In this document: positions 33,604 to 43,300 of the stretch, piece after piece | Layout: every line of letters begins with the position of its first letter | Position numbering within the stretch: position 1 is the first letter of the stretch | Assembly: GCF_003172915.1 (NCBI RefSeq) | Contig: NZ_QGKU01000006.1 | Span: 1-64,000 of the forward strand | DNA from: Meridianimarinicoccus roseus | GTDB taxonomy: Bacteria; Pseudomonadota; Alphaproteobacteria; Rhodobacterales; Rhodobacteraceae | Direction: 5' to 3' | Length of the DNA stretch: 64,000 bases | Notes under the pieces: model-generated | What the model was told of the DNA's origin: nothing | The model's database searches: none | Seen by the model: only the letters and a program-made list of their open reading frames with translations | Made by a program: the position numbers and the translations under genes

Positions 33604-34251
33604 ATGGCCCGAACAGAAAAAACCTCGCGGCCCGCAGCGGTCGTTCCGGTGGCCGAGGACTGGGATGCGGAGCGGCAGCAATTGCGCGCAGAGCTTGGCG
33701 CCCGGATGAAGACGGTGCGCCAAGCCTGCGGTTTCACGCTGGAGGTCGCCGCGCAGCGCACCGGGCTTGCGGTGTCCACGATCCACAAGATCGAGAACGG
33801 GCGCGTCTCGCCCAGCTACGAGAATCTCGTGAAGATCGCGCGCGCCTACGAGATCGGGATCGAACGGCTGTTCTCGTCCGATCACGAGCAGGCCCAGACC
33901 ACGCGGATGACCGTGACGCGGGCCGGGCAGGGGCGCAAGGTACGCAGCAAGAACTTCGAATACGAGGTGCTGTGCAACGCGCTGGCCGAGAAGAAGATCG
34001 TACCGCTGGTCACGCGAGTGGAACGCCGCGCGCCGCTGGCCCCGGCCGATCTCGAAGCACATACCGGCGAGGAGACGCTGTTCGTACTGTCCGGCCGGGT
34101 GGAGCTGACGGTTGAGCATTACGAACCCGTCGTGCTGGAGCCGGGCGACTGTGCCTATTTCGACAGCACCCTGAAGCACGGACTGCGGGCGATGGACGAT
34201 ACCGATACGCGGGTCTTCTGGGCCTGCACCTATACAGACGTGGCGGGCTGA
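33604..34251 (+). CDS. XRE-cupin transcriptional regulator
   Basis: 215 aa: helix-turn-helix of the XRE type at about 32-88 (FTLEVAAQRTGLAVSTIHKI) and a C-terminal cupin barrel at about 145-210 (HTGEETLFVLSGRVELTVE). Such regulators usually sense small carboxylate or amine ligands through the cupin. Divergent from the hydroxyproline operon and 39 nt ahead of the pyrroline carboxylate reductase gene, so it is the likely local regulator of the pathway. Confidence 0.9.
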   Translation: MARTEKTSRPAAVVPVAEDWDAERQQLRAELGARMKTVRQACGFTLEVAAQRTGLAVSTIHKIENGRVSPSYENLVKIARAYEIGIERLFSSDHEQAQTTRMTVTRAGQGRKVRSKNFEYEVLCNALAEKKIVPLVTRVERRAPLAPADLEAHTGEETLFVLSGRVELTVEHYEPVVLEPGDCAYFDSTLKHGLRAMDDTDTRVFWACTYTDVAG

Positions 34252-34290
34252 CCCCGCACGCGTTCCGACCTTTCCGACAGGAGGCCCCCG

Positions 34291-35328
34291 ATGCCGGACC
34301 AGACCCCCGTTTCCGTGGACGCGCTTCAGGAGCGCGTGACCGCCATCTTCACCCGGTGCGGGGTGCGTGCGCCAAGCGCGGAGGCGGTGGCGAAGGTCAT
34401 CGTCGCGGGAGAGCGGGACAACTGCAAGTCGCACGGGATCTACCGGATCGAGGGGTGCCTGCGGGTGCTGGCGGCGGGCAAGGTCGAAGGCGGCGCGGTG
34501 CCGCGAGTGCATGACAGCGGCAAGGCGGTGATCGAGGTGGACGCGGGCGGCGGCTTTTCCAACCCGGCCTTCGACGCTGCTGTGGACGTGCTGGCCGCGC
34601 GGGCGCGCGAGACTGGGCTGGCTGCGCTGGTGATCCGCGACTGCCTTCATTTCTCGGCGCTGTGGCACGACGTGGAGGCGCTGGCGGCTCGGGGGCTGGC
34701 GGGGCTGTCGATGTGCCCGAGCTATTCCTTCGTGGCGCCCGCGGGCGGCAAGGACCCGCTGCTGGGCACGAACCCGTTCGCCTTCGGCTGGCCGCGCGCC
34801 GGGGCGCATCCCTACGTGTTCGATTTCGCCACCTCGGTCGCGGCGCGCGGCGAGATCGAGTTGCATCGCCGCGCGGGCACACCGATCCCGGAGGACTGGG
34901 CGATCGACGCGCAGGGGCAGCCGACGACTGACCCGGAGGCGGCGCTGGCGGGGGCGATGCTGACCTTCGGCGGGCACAAGGGATCGGCGCTGTCCACGAT
35001 GATCGAGTTGCTGGCCGGCGCGATGCTGGGCGAGTTCATGAGCCGCGAGGCGCTGGATTTCATGGGCCGCACCGATCTGCTGCCGCGCCATGGCGCGTTG
35101 GTGGTGGCATTTGACCCGGAAACCTTTTCCGCGCGCAGCGGGCGCGACCCTGTCGCCGAGGGCGAGAAGCTGCTGGACGCGATCGCAGGGCAGGGCGCGC
35201 GGCTGCCTTCGCAGCGGCGGTTCCAGGCCCGCGAGGTGGCGCTGGACAGCGGCATACTGCTGAGCGCGGCGGAATTGGAGCAGCTTGCCCGGTTCGAGGC
35301 CGAGGGTCTAGCCGCGCTGGACGGCTGA
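34291..35328 (+). CDS. Ldh-family delta1-pyrroline-2-carboxylate reductase
   Basis: 345-aa NAD(P)H-dependent oxidoreductase of the malate/L-lactate dehydrogenase (LDH2) family. The catalytic histidine lies in KSHGIYR (His48) and the cofactor region is LLGTNPFAFGWPR. Members in hydroxyproline clusters reduce pyrroline-2-carboxylate, the product of 3-hydroxyproline dehydratases, to L-proline. Strong site AGGAGG 8 nt before the ATG. It links the dehydratase at 27545 and aconitase X to proline degradation. Confidence 0.88.
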   Translation: MPDQTPVSVDALQERVTAIFTRCGVRAPSAEAVAKVIVAGERDNCKSHGIYRIEGCLRVLAAGKVEGGAVPRVHDSGKAVIEVDAGGGFSNPAFDAAVDVLAARARETGLAALVIRDCLHFSALWHDVEALAARGLAGLSMCPSYSFVAPAGGKDPLLGTNPFAFGWPRAGAHPYVFDFATSVAARGEIELHRRAGTPIPEDWAIDAQGQPTTDPEAALAGAMLTFGGHKGSALSTMIELLAGAMLGEFMSREALDFMGRTDLLPRHGALVVAFDPETFSARSGRDPVAEGEKLLDAIAGQGARLPSQRRFQAREVALDSGILLSAAELEQLARFEAEGLAALDG

Positions 35329-35340
35329 TCCGCGACCGGC

Positions 35341-37455
35341 CTAGTTCCGCGCAGGGATGCTCGCGACAAGCGACGCGGTCACAAGATCGGTCAGCGTGCG
35401 CGCCACGCAAGCGCCAGAATGCTGCGCGTCACCCGATGTCGGCACGCGGCCGAGCGCGCGCCGCGCTCGTTGCGTCTCGTGCGCGGCGCTGAGGCGCCGC
35501 AGGAACCCGGCATAGGGATCGGTGCCGTCGCGCCTCGGACGGTAGTCGAGAAGCCCCTCCCGCTGGTCGGCCCGGTAGATCGTGCGGCCTTCCTTGATCG
35601 TCTCCAGCACCGCGATCGTATCGAGCGCTTCGGGGTCGATCGCGGTCGGATCCTCCGACAGGATCACGAGGTCTGCCAGTTTGCCGGTTTCGAGCGATCC
35701 TTTCCGGTCCTCTTCGAAGTGCTGATAGGCGGGCCAGATCGTCAGGGATTTCAGCGCGGTCATCACGTCGACCCGCTGGTCCGGTCCCATGATGTCGCCC
35801 GACCGCGATCGCCGTGTCACCGTAGCATCGAGGATGCGCATGCTGTCGGGAAACGCGACCGGCGCGTCGTGGTGGCTGGAAAACATCATACCGCGGGCCC
35901 TTACCCAACCGGTCGGAGAGATGTTGTCGGCCAGCGCCGGGCCGACGGTGCGGTCGCGGTGCCAGTCACCCCAGTAGAAGGTGTGCATCGGAAACAGCGA
36001 GGGGAACACGTTCAGCCGGTGATAGGCGTCCACCTGGTCCTCGCGCAGGAACTGCCCGTGGATCAGCACCGGGCGCCGGTCGGCGGGGCCATGTGCTCGC
36101 GTGGCGGTATCAATGGCGGCGATCAGCATGTCCGACGCGCCTTCGCCATTGGCGTGGGTCAGGATCTGCACGCCATTCGCGAAGGCCCAGTCGATGGCGT
36201 CGAACACCTGGGTGCCGGTCGCGGAGGCATAGCCGACGTAGTCGGCGCGCTTGCCTTCGGGCGGCTTGTAGTAAGGCCGGTCGCGCAGCGCGGTAAAGCC
36301 CTGCGGCGAGCCGTCGATCGTCAGTTTCGCGCCGCCGACGCGGAACCTGTCGGTGTAGTCACGCGCGGCGGCCTGCAGGATGAAATCGCGGTCCACCAGC
36401 ACGTCGGGATAGGTTACCACGTCGATGTCCAGACCTTCATCGCTGGCTACCGACTGCATCAGCCGCGCGACCGCTGGGATGGAACGGCCCTCCTGCGCCG
36501 TAGTGTAGCCGTAGGATGCGATGAGTTCCGTGCCCGCACGGAACAGCGCGCGGTTTGCCGCCTCGTCCAGACCTCCAAGCAGCTTGCCGATGACGAGGTT
36601 GGCAGCGTTCTCCTCGAGCACGCCATCGGGTTCGGACCCGTCCGCCTTGCGGCGGATCACCCCGCCGCTGGGATCGGGCGTGTCCGCCGTGATGTCGGCC
36701 AGTTCAAGCGCGCGAGAATTGGCCACGCCGAGATGCCCGGACTGGTGGATCACGTAGACCGGCAGATCGGTGGACACTGCATCGAGTTCGTCGCGCGTCG
36801 GGTGGCGCTGTTCGGCCAGTTGCGCGTCGTCATAGCCGAAACCGAGGATCAGCCCCGCGTCGGCAACCCGGTCGGGATGCGTTTCGGCGAAGCTGCGCAG
36901 AACCTGCTGAAGGGCGGGAATGTCGTTGACGGGTCCGTCCGGCGCGGGCAGCAGGTTGGCGGACAGCGCCTGGATCCCGATCATGAACACGTGTCCATGC
37001 GCGTCCACGAAGCCCGGGACCATCGTGCGTCCGGCAAGGTCGATCACCTCGGTCCTCGGTCCGCGCAGGGCAAGCACCGTTTCCGCGTCGCCCACACGGG
37101 CGATCAGCCCGTTCCGCACGGCCAGCGCCTCGGCCCGGATGGCGCCGTCGGCCATCGTCAGGATTGGCCCGCCCAGCCAGATGCGGTCGGCTGGGTCAGT
37201 CGCGGGCTGCGGGCCCTCCGCGGTGTGCCCGGCGCGGAAATGGTCCCACGCATCGAGGATGCGTCCGTCCGGCAGGGTGCAGATCCCTCGTCGACCTTCC
37301 GGCGAGCTTTCGATGTCGTAGGCGCCGCCTTCGTCCGTGCAGAAGACTGCGGCAGGGTTCGTCTTTTCGGATGCCGTCGCTGTCGCCGTGGTGGGCGCGA
37401 CGCCAACAAGGCTGGCGATCAGAAGGCAGGCGAGGATTGGCAGGGAACGGGGCAT
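35341..37455 (-). CDS. Exported DUF333-amidohydrolase (YtcJ-like)
   Basis: 704 aa. Signal peptide at about 1-28, then a DUF333 module (about 33-75: 'NPAAVFCTDEGGAYDI', 'GICTLPDGRILDAWDHFR') and a large YtcJ-type amidohydrolase (about 90-640). The metal motif HxH is seen in VDAHGHVF; later metal or base residues fall in LTHANGEG and FSSHHDAP. Usually DUF333 is a stand-alone exported domain, so the fusion is uncommon. Substrate unknown; periplasmic amide, imide or lactam hydrolysis is likely. Converges with the reductase gene, 12 nt apart. Confidence 0.8.
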   Translation of the reverse strand: MPRSLPILACLLIASLVGVAPTTATATASEKTNPAAVFCTDEGGAYDIESSPEGRRGICTLPDGRILDAWDHFRAGHTAEGPQPATDPADRIWLGGPILTMADGAIRAEALAVRNGLIARVGDAETVLALRGPRTEVIDLAGRTMVPGFVDAHGHVFMIGIQALSANLLPAPDGPVNDIPALQQVLRSFAETHPDRVADAGLILGFGYDDAQLAEQRHPTRDELDAVSTDLPVYVIHQSGHLGVANSRALELADITADTPDPSGGVIRRKADGSEPDGVLEENAANLVIGKLLGGLDEAANRALFRAGTELIASYGYTTAQEGRSIPAVARLMQSVASDEGLDIDVVTYPDVLVDRDFILQAAARDYTDRFRVGGAKLTIDGSPQGFTALRDRPYYKPPEGKRADYVGYASATGTQVFDAIDWAFANGVQILTHANGEGASDMLIAAIDTATRAHGPADRRPVLIHGQFLREDQVDAYHRLNVFPSLFPMHTFYWGDWHRDRTVGPALADNISPTGWVRARGMMFSSHHDAPVAFPDSMRILDATVTRRSRSGDIMGPDQRVDVMTALKSLTIWPAYQHFEEDRKGSLETGKLADLVILSEDPTAIDPEALDTIAVLETIKEGRTIYRADQREGLLDYRPRRDGTDPYAGFLRRLSAAHETQRARRALGRVPTSGDAQHSGACVARTLTDLVTASLVASIPARN

Positions 37456-37620
37456 GTCGGTGGCCAGTGCGTTGGGGGCTGCTGCGGACCCCCGGCGCGC
37501 CGGGCAAGGTGGCGCGCCCGGAGGCGGGCCGCGTCCGCCGGTCGGTCATGGCCTCATTGAAAGGTGTATCGGGCCACCCTGTCCACGCGACACGGGGCCA
37601 CCGGTGGCACCACCCCTGCA

Positions 37621-37646
37621 CGGCCGGCCCCCCAAGGGGCCGACCG
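37621..37646 (-). terminator. GC hairpin after the aminomethyltransferase gene
   Basis: CGG-C-CGGCCCC (37621-37631) pairs with GGGGCCG-A-CCG (37636-37646), one mismatch, 4-nt loop. It lies 12 nt past the stop codon of the minus-strand aminomethyltransferase. There is no T-run; the remainder of the gap 37456-37657 has no gene. Confidence 0.4.
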
Positions 37647-37657
37647 CCCGCACCGCG

Positions 37658-38797
37658 TCAGGCCGCGGCCAGTTTCTTGCGTGGGTCGTAGAACGGGCGT
37701 TCAACGACGGTTGCGCGAGTTGGGCCCGACGGGGTGACGACCTCGACCTCAGTGCCGATATGGGCGCAGTCCGCTGCCACCATTGCCAGCGCGATGTTCT
37801 TGTCCAGCCGTGGCGAGTATACCGCGGAGGTAACCTTGCCTACCGTGGCGCCATCGCGGAGCATCGGCCAGAAGGTCGTGTTCGGCCCGCTCAGTGGGTC
37901 GCAGTCGATCACCAGCCCGACCTGGCGGCGCTGCACGCCCGCATCGCGAATGCGCCGCAGCGCCGCCTTGCCGATGAAGTCTGCCTCCATGTCGAGATCG
38001 ACAAGCCGGTCGAGGCCCAGTTCATAGGGGTTGGTGTGGATGTCGGCGTCGGCGTGATAGGACAGCATCCCGCCCTCGATCCGCCGGATCGAAGAGGTGT
38101 GGCCGGGCTTGAGCCCGTATTCCAGCCCGGTCGCCATGATCCGTTCCCACAGCGCGTCGCCATAGGCGCTGTCGCGCAGGTAGATCTCGTAGCCCAGTTC
38201 GCTAGACCAACCGGTGCGGGACACGACCAGCGGGATGCCGTCGAGGTCGACCTCGCGGAGCCAATAGTATTTCAGGTCCATGATGTCGTCGCCGAACAGG
38301 GCGCGCATGATCTCGCCCGATTTCGGACCCTGAAGCTGGAGCGGCGACACGTCAGGTTCGGTGATCATCACGTCGAGGCCGGAATGCACCGCGACGCCCT
38401 GTGCCCAGAGCAGGATGTCGCTGTCTGCCAGCGAGATCCAGAAATGGTTCTCGGCAAGGCGCAGCAGGATCGGGTCGTTCAGGATGCCGCCGTCGGCGTT
38501 GGTGATCAGCACGTATTTGCACTGGCCGACCGCCATCGTGGACAGGTTGCGCGGCGTGAGCATCTGCACGAAGCGCGCCGCGTCCGGTCCGGTGATTTCG
38601 ACCTGCCGTTCAACCGCCACGTCGCACAGGATCGCGTCGTTCACGAGGGTCCAGAAGTTCTGTTCCGGGTCGCCGAAATCGCGCGGGATGTACATGTGGT
38701 TGTAGACCGAGAACGCCTTGGCGCCCCAGCGCACGGTGGCGTCGAAATAGGGGGATTTCCGGATCTGGGTGCCGAATCCGAATTCGTCTGCGTGCAT
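37658..38797 (-). CDS. DmdA-like aminomethyltransferase-family protein
   Basis: 379-aa tetrahydrofolate-dependent methyltransferase of the GcvT fold. It shares with dimethylsulfoniopropionate demethylase DmdA the stretches VYNHM, DVAVERQVEI and ITEPDVSPLQLQGPKS, but its N terminus and much of the C-terminal half are diverged, so it may demethylate a different sulfonium, ammonium or methoxy compound. The ATG at 38797 follows GGGAGG; an in-frame extension to 38905 has no site. An Lrp-type regulator gene is directly upstream. Methyl groups taken up would feed the C1 metabolism encoded elsewhere in the window. Confidence 0.8.
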   Translation of the reverse strand: MHADEFGFGTQIRKSPYFDATVRWGAKAFSVYNHMYIPRDFGDPEQNFWTLVNDAILCDVAVERQVEITGPDAARFVQMLTPRNLSTMAVGQCKYVLITNADGGILNDPILLRLAENHFWISLADSDILLWAQGVAVHSGLDVMITEPDVSPLQLQGPKSGEIMRALFGDDIMDLKYYWLREVDLDGIPLVVSRTGWSSELGYEIYLRDSAYGDALWERIMATGLEYGLKPGHTSSIRRIEGGMLSYHADADIHTNPYELGLDRLVDLDMEADFIGKAALRRIRDAGVQRRQVGLVIDCDPLSGPNTTFWPMLRDGATVGKVTSAVYSPRLDKNIALAMVAADCAHIGTEVEVVTPSGPTRATVVERPFYDPRKKLAAA

Positions 38798-38956
38798 TGT
38801 TTCCTCCCTTGCCTGTCCCGGTCCGCTTGGCCTTTGGACGATTGAACTGGCGGGCATATTGTGGCCGATCGGGTTTTCATGTGGACCAAAAAAACGGCAC
38901 GCCAAGTCCGATCGGGCTGATTTATGGGCAGAGGCCGGTCCGTTCGGACGCGTGGG

Positions 38957-39448
38957 TCAGGGTGCGCCGCGTCCGGCCAGTTTCAGCAGGTTTGGCTGGC
39001 TGGTCTTGACGGTGCGCGTGACGATGTAGGTCATGTAGCGATCTACCCCCAGTTCGGCGTCCAGCATCGCTTCCATCAGCGTCTGGAAGGCGGCGAGCGA
39101 TGGGCAGACGGAACGCAGCACGTAGTCCATGCCGCCGCCCGTTGCGATGCAGTCGGTGAATTCGTCGCGGGCGCGCACGAAGGCTTCGAAGCGGTCGAAA
39201 TCCGTCTTGCGGTGGTGGGTGAGGGACACGGTGACCACGACCTGCGTGACGTCGCAGACACGGTCCAGCGCGATCTCTGCGCGGTAGCTGCGAATGAACC
39301 CCGCTGCCTTCAGCCGGTCGAGCCGGGCCCAGCAGGGAGTGGGCGAAATGTTGACGATCTCGGCAAGCTTGGTCTTGCTGAGTTGCCCATGCTGCTGGAC
39401 GGCGCTGAGGATACGGATATCCGTCGCATCGAGGCCCGGTCTCTTCAC
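38957..39448 (-). CDS. Lrp/AsnC-family transcriptional regulator
   Basis: 163 aa: winged helix-turn-helix at about 8-65 (LSKTKLAEIVNISPTPCWARLDRL) and a C-terminal RAM ligand-binding domain. It begins with GTG at 39448; no ATG is available in a sensible position. Located 159 nt upstream of the DmdA-like gene on the same strand; that gap contains two copies of CCGATCGG (38865 and 38908, 43 nt apart), possible binding sites. Probably the local regulator of the DmdA-like gene. Confidence 0.88.
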   Translation of the reverse strand: MKRPGLDATDIRILSAVQQHGQLSKTKLAEIVNISPTPCWARLDRLKAAGFIRSYRAEIALDRVCDVTQVVVTVSLTHHRKTDFDRFEAFVRARDEFTDCIATGGGMDYVLRSVCPSLAAFQTLMEAMLDAELGVDRYMTYIVTRTVKTSQPNLLKLAGRGAP

Positions 39449-39589
39449 GTGTTCGGCGGTCTTTCTGGGGCGATTGAATAGCGTTGCACACCAAACTAGC
39501 GCGTGGCGGCCTGCACGCGAGGCGATGTTTGCGACGCAAGGCGCCCCGTCCGCGGCGCGCGGCGCGCCCGGCGGGAGCTGCGCGTGCCG

Positions 39590-40306
39590 TCAGAGGCCGC
39601 GTTCAGGCGCGGGGGTGTAGGCGTTGGCGCCATGCGCACCCGCCGCCCCGAAATGGTCCAGCGTGGCCGAGAACTGTTCGTATTCGTCCTGCATCTGGCC
39701 TGCATCGACGCGGTCATAGACCGACTGCGCCGCGCGCCGTTCGATCTCGAAGTTGCGGAAGCCGCGGTTTAGATAGATGTCGTCGATATAGGATAGGGCG
39801 GTCTGGAAGTTCGGATCGTTGATGCCCATGGCGGGGTTCTGCGCCACCGCACGCAGAGCCTGCGCCTGCGCCTGTGTCGGCACGATGGAAATGCCGCGCG
39901 ACAGCAGGTCCTGTTCCATGCGCTGGCGCACCGGAGCGGGCGGGTTGCCCAGCACCAGGTCGGCGGCCTCGGCAGCGATGCCGCCGGCCTGTCCGCCGGC
40001 GTTGCGGAACTGGCCGTCGAAAGCGGGCAGCCGGTCGGCCCGGTCCGACGAGGTCTGGTAATCTCCCGCGATCTCGCGCTGGCCCAAGGCGCGGGCGCGC
40101 GCGGCCAGAGCCTGCGCCTGCCGATTGGCCTGCGTGTTCAGCGGAGCCTGGTACTGCCCGCCGCCCTTGCCGCCACCGCCCCCCGCGCCGCCCGGCGGGT
40201 GTTTGGGTTTCGGCTTGGATCCGGTCTGTCCGGCATCGACCGGCATCGCGGCCATCAGGCAGGCCAGGAACGCGGTCAGGACAAGTGCAAGGGTCGGTCG
40301 GGTCAT
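39590..40306 (-). CDS. Secreted partner of the MACPF-type protein, unknown family
   Basis: 238 aa: signal peptide at 1-25 (ending VDA), a Lys/Pro/Gly-rich linker with a polyglycine run (about 30-50), then a helical region rich in Ala and Gln ('ANRQAQALAARARALG', 'QAQAQALRAVAQNPAMG'). Start ATG at 40306 follows AGAGGAGG. It begins 16 nt after the stop of the large MACPF-type gene and must share its transcript. I do not recognise the family; an assembly, secretion or immunity partner is conjecture. Confidence 0.72.
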   Translation of the reverse strand: MTRPTLALVLTAFLACLMAAMPVDAGQTGSKPKPKHPPGGAGGGGGKGGGQYQAPLNTQANRQAQALAARARALGQREIAGDYQTSSDRADRLPAFDGQFRNAGGQAGGIAAEAADLVLGNPPAPVRQRMEQDLLSRGISIVPTQAQAQALRAVAQNPAMGINDPNFQTALSYIDDIYLNRGFRNFEIERRAAQSVYDRVDAGQMQDEYEQFSATLDHFGAAGAHGANAYTPAPERGL

Positions 40307-40322
40307 GCCTGGCCTCCTCTCA

Positions 40323-43300
40323 TCAGGTTTTCGGGCAGATCGGCAGCGGGCGGAACGCGCCGCCATTGCCGGGCATTTGCCAGCCGGTCACCGACCAGGT
40401 TCCCTTTATTTCGTCGGTGACCTTGAACGGCCATTCGAAGGTGGTGTGCGTCGGTCCGAGTTGTTCCAGTGGTACGAGGCGCCGTTCATCGATGGACTCG
40501 TCGGTCATCAGGCTGTTCTTGAACAGGCCGCGAAACACCTTGGTCATTTTGAGAAAGCCCACGAAGCTCGATTCCGATCCACCGAGATTGCTTGCGGCGC
40601 AGAACTCCGCCGCCGTGATGATCTGCGTCTTGGGTGCGACCAGCAGCGGCAGCTTCATCTGCTTGGGCGGGTGCAGCATCGTGGACAGGTCGTCCGGCAC
40701 GAGGATCGTGGGGTAAGCGCGCGACGAGGCATAGATCGTCACCGGCGTGCGCCTGCCCCAATCATCGAAACCGACCGTCACAGCCGCCGCGTCCAGATCG
40801 CTGAGATCGGGCGAGGTGAGGTCGAACACCACCTCGTCGATGCTCAGCCGGTGCACGTATGGCTCCCAGATGTCTGCGGGGTCGTCGTAGCGCGGGGCGG
40901 CCGCGGCGACAGCGCCGGTGATCGCGGCGGACAGTTCGCGCTGGACCTGTTGCACCGGCAGCGCGCGCTGGTCGGCGCCGAATACCGCGTCCTCGAAGAA
41001 CACCACGTCGACAAGATCGCTGAGCGGCCGCAAGTCAAGAAAGATCGGTGCCGGGATCGACGCGCTGCCGATCTCGGTGAACGACTCGACCTGCCGTTCC
41101 AGCGAGGCGTTGGCCGACACCGACAGGTTCTCGCTGTCGGTGTATTTGCCCGAGTTTGTCCAACCCTTCACGGTGGCCGAGGCGTGCACATCGACGCTGG
41201 AGCCGTTTTCCATCAGCCCGCCGGCGGCTTCCTTGCTGTAGATCAGGCTGTTGCGGCTGCTTTGACCGCTGGTGACCGCATGGGCGTAATGGGTGCCGTA
41301 GATGTCGATCACCTCGGTCTGGTAATCGACGGTCTCGCCGCGCTTGCGCCGCATCAGGATCGACAGAAGCGTCTGCTGGAAGTCGGGATCGAGGCTCTGA
41401 CGGCGCCAGTCCGACACCAGCGCATAGTCGCTCTGGAAGCTTTCGGCGAGCACGATCTGGCTGCCGGTCTCGCCGTTGGTCTTGGCGTCCTTGGTGACCT
41501 GGCTGTCGACCCCGAAGCTGAACGCCTTGTCGATGCCGGTGCTGATACCGAGCGAGGAGGCGTGCGCCTCGGAGAATTCGGAGGCGCTGCCGGTGGTCAC
41601 CGTCGTGGTCGTGCTGCCCGACCTCGACGCCAGCGCGATCAGCAGGCCCTGCGGTACGATCTTCTGGAAGCGCGTGTAATAGTCCACGCTTTTGGGGCCG
41701 GGCCGCGCGAAGACGAGGTTGCGTTGTCCGCGGTTTCTGATGATGTCTCGCGGATCGACGTCGGAAATATTGTAGCCGTGGAAGCTGTAGTCGAGAACAG
41801 GCGCGGCGCCTTCCTGCGCGAAGACACCGCCAAGCGCAATGAAGTCCTGCTTGCTGCGCAAGTCGGGTCGGGGCAGCACCTTTTTCCAGGGCGTATTGCC
41901 CAGCATCATCTCGGTTTCCGACACGAAGCGCAGGATGCCACCGGTCGCGTCGGCGTAGGTGCCGTCGGGTTGCAGGCGCAGGCGGTCGGTGATGTTGCCG
42001 TATCCGATCCGGATGGTGCGGCCCCGATCCTCCATCCGCAGGCGCATGACCGAGCGGCTCACGTAGTTGCCGTGCGGGAGCCGCCCGCCACGCGAAAGCA
42101 CGGTCTCGTCGCTGACCAGGATCGGCGCGTCGTTCTGGGCCTTGGGTTCCCAAAGCCCGTCCGGATTGAGTTCCGGCGGAAACACACGCGGCGTGAAATC
42201 CAGCGCATGCACGCCATCATCGTCGGACCACACCACGACAGCGTCCAGCTCGAACGCGGGAAGCGTCGTGCCGTTTGCACCGGGCCTTGGCTGCGTTGCC
42301 ATTCCAATGCTCTGGAACGATACGCCGCCCGCCGTCGCCGGGTCGAAATCCGCGTTGCCGAAGCGCGGCGACACACGGCCCTCCGAAGTGGTGAAGGTCA
42401 GGTACTCCAGCGCGGCGACGTTGGTCGCGCTGATGCTGTTCGCATCCTCCTGGACCATGACGACCTTCGAGGACACCAGGGCCCTCACTTCGGCGATGGT
42501 TTCACCGTCCGCAAGTTCGAAGCTGGTCAGCGTCTGTGTGCCCGTGGCGGGCTGGGCACCGTGCCGCGCCGCGCCCGCCCGTTCTCCGAACCGGTCCTCG
42601 GTCACGAAGGTCAGCGCGTGCAGCCGGTCGCCGCCGATGCCAACGATCTTGCTGATCCGGCCGTCCTTGGGCAACAACGACACGACTGGCTCTCCCCGCT
42701 GCACGCCGATTGGCTGGCGCAGGGAGGACACGTCGTCCAGTGTCAGCGCTTCGGTGTAGAAGGCGCTGGCGCTTTCATCGGTGAATTCGCTGTACAGCCG
42801 TACGAAGGGGGCGAGATCAGGCTCATCGTCCGGAAATCCGTATTCCGACAGTGTCAGCGCCAGCGTCTGCGGATCAAGTGGCTTGTCCCAGATGCGGATG
42901 TAATGCACCTCGCCGATCAAGGGGGTGTCGCCGCGCGCGCCGCCCCCGATCTGGAGCGGTAGCCGTTCCACCGGGCCGTAGCCGATCCGCACTTCACCCA
43001 GCAGGTCCTCGCCGTCGAAGATGCGGCTGACCCCGCCGACCGTGCTGACGGCCAACTGGTAGTATCCTGGCACCGTCATATCCAGCTCCACGCGCGCCGC
43101 GCCGTCCGCGTTGCGCAATTCCAGCTGGCGGCCCTTGTCCACGATATCGAGCCGGAAGTGCGTGCGGGTGATGTCTTCGAAGGCGAAGACGGTCATGCGT
43201 TCGGGCAGGTCCTGCAGGCTCTGTTCGTCGAGATGGACCATGATTTCCACCGCGCCAACGCTTTGCGGGGTCAGGCGATCGTCGGACTCGAGCCGGATCG

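Noticed and set aside
35419-37560. 713-codon open frame antisense to the amidohydrolase
   Set aside because: No recognisable motif; the minus-strand gene has a signal peptide, HxH metal motif and family length.
40125-42962. 945-codon open frame antisense to the MACPF gene
   Set aside because: Low-complexity Arg/Gly/His composition, no start site, and the opposite strand has signal peptide, recognisable domains and a good ribosome binding site.
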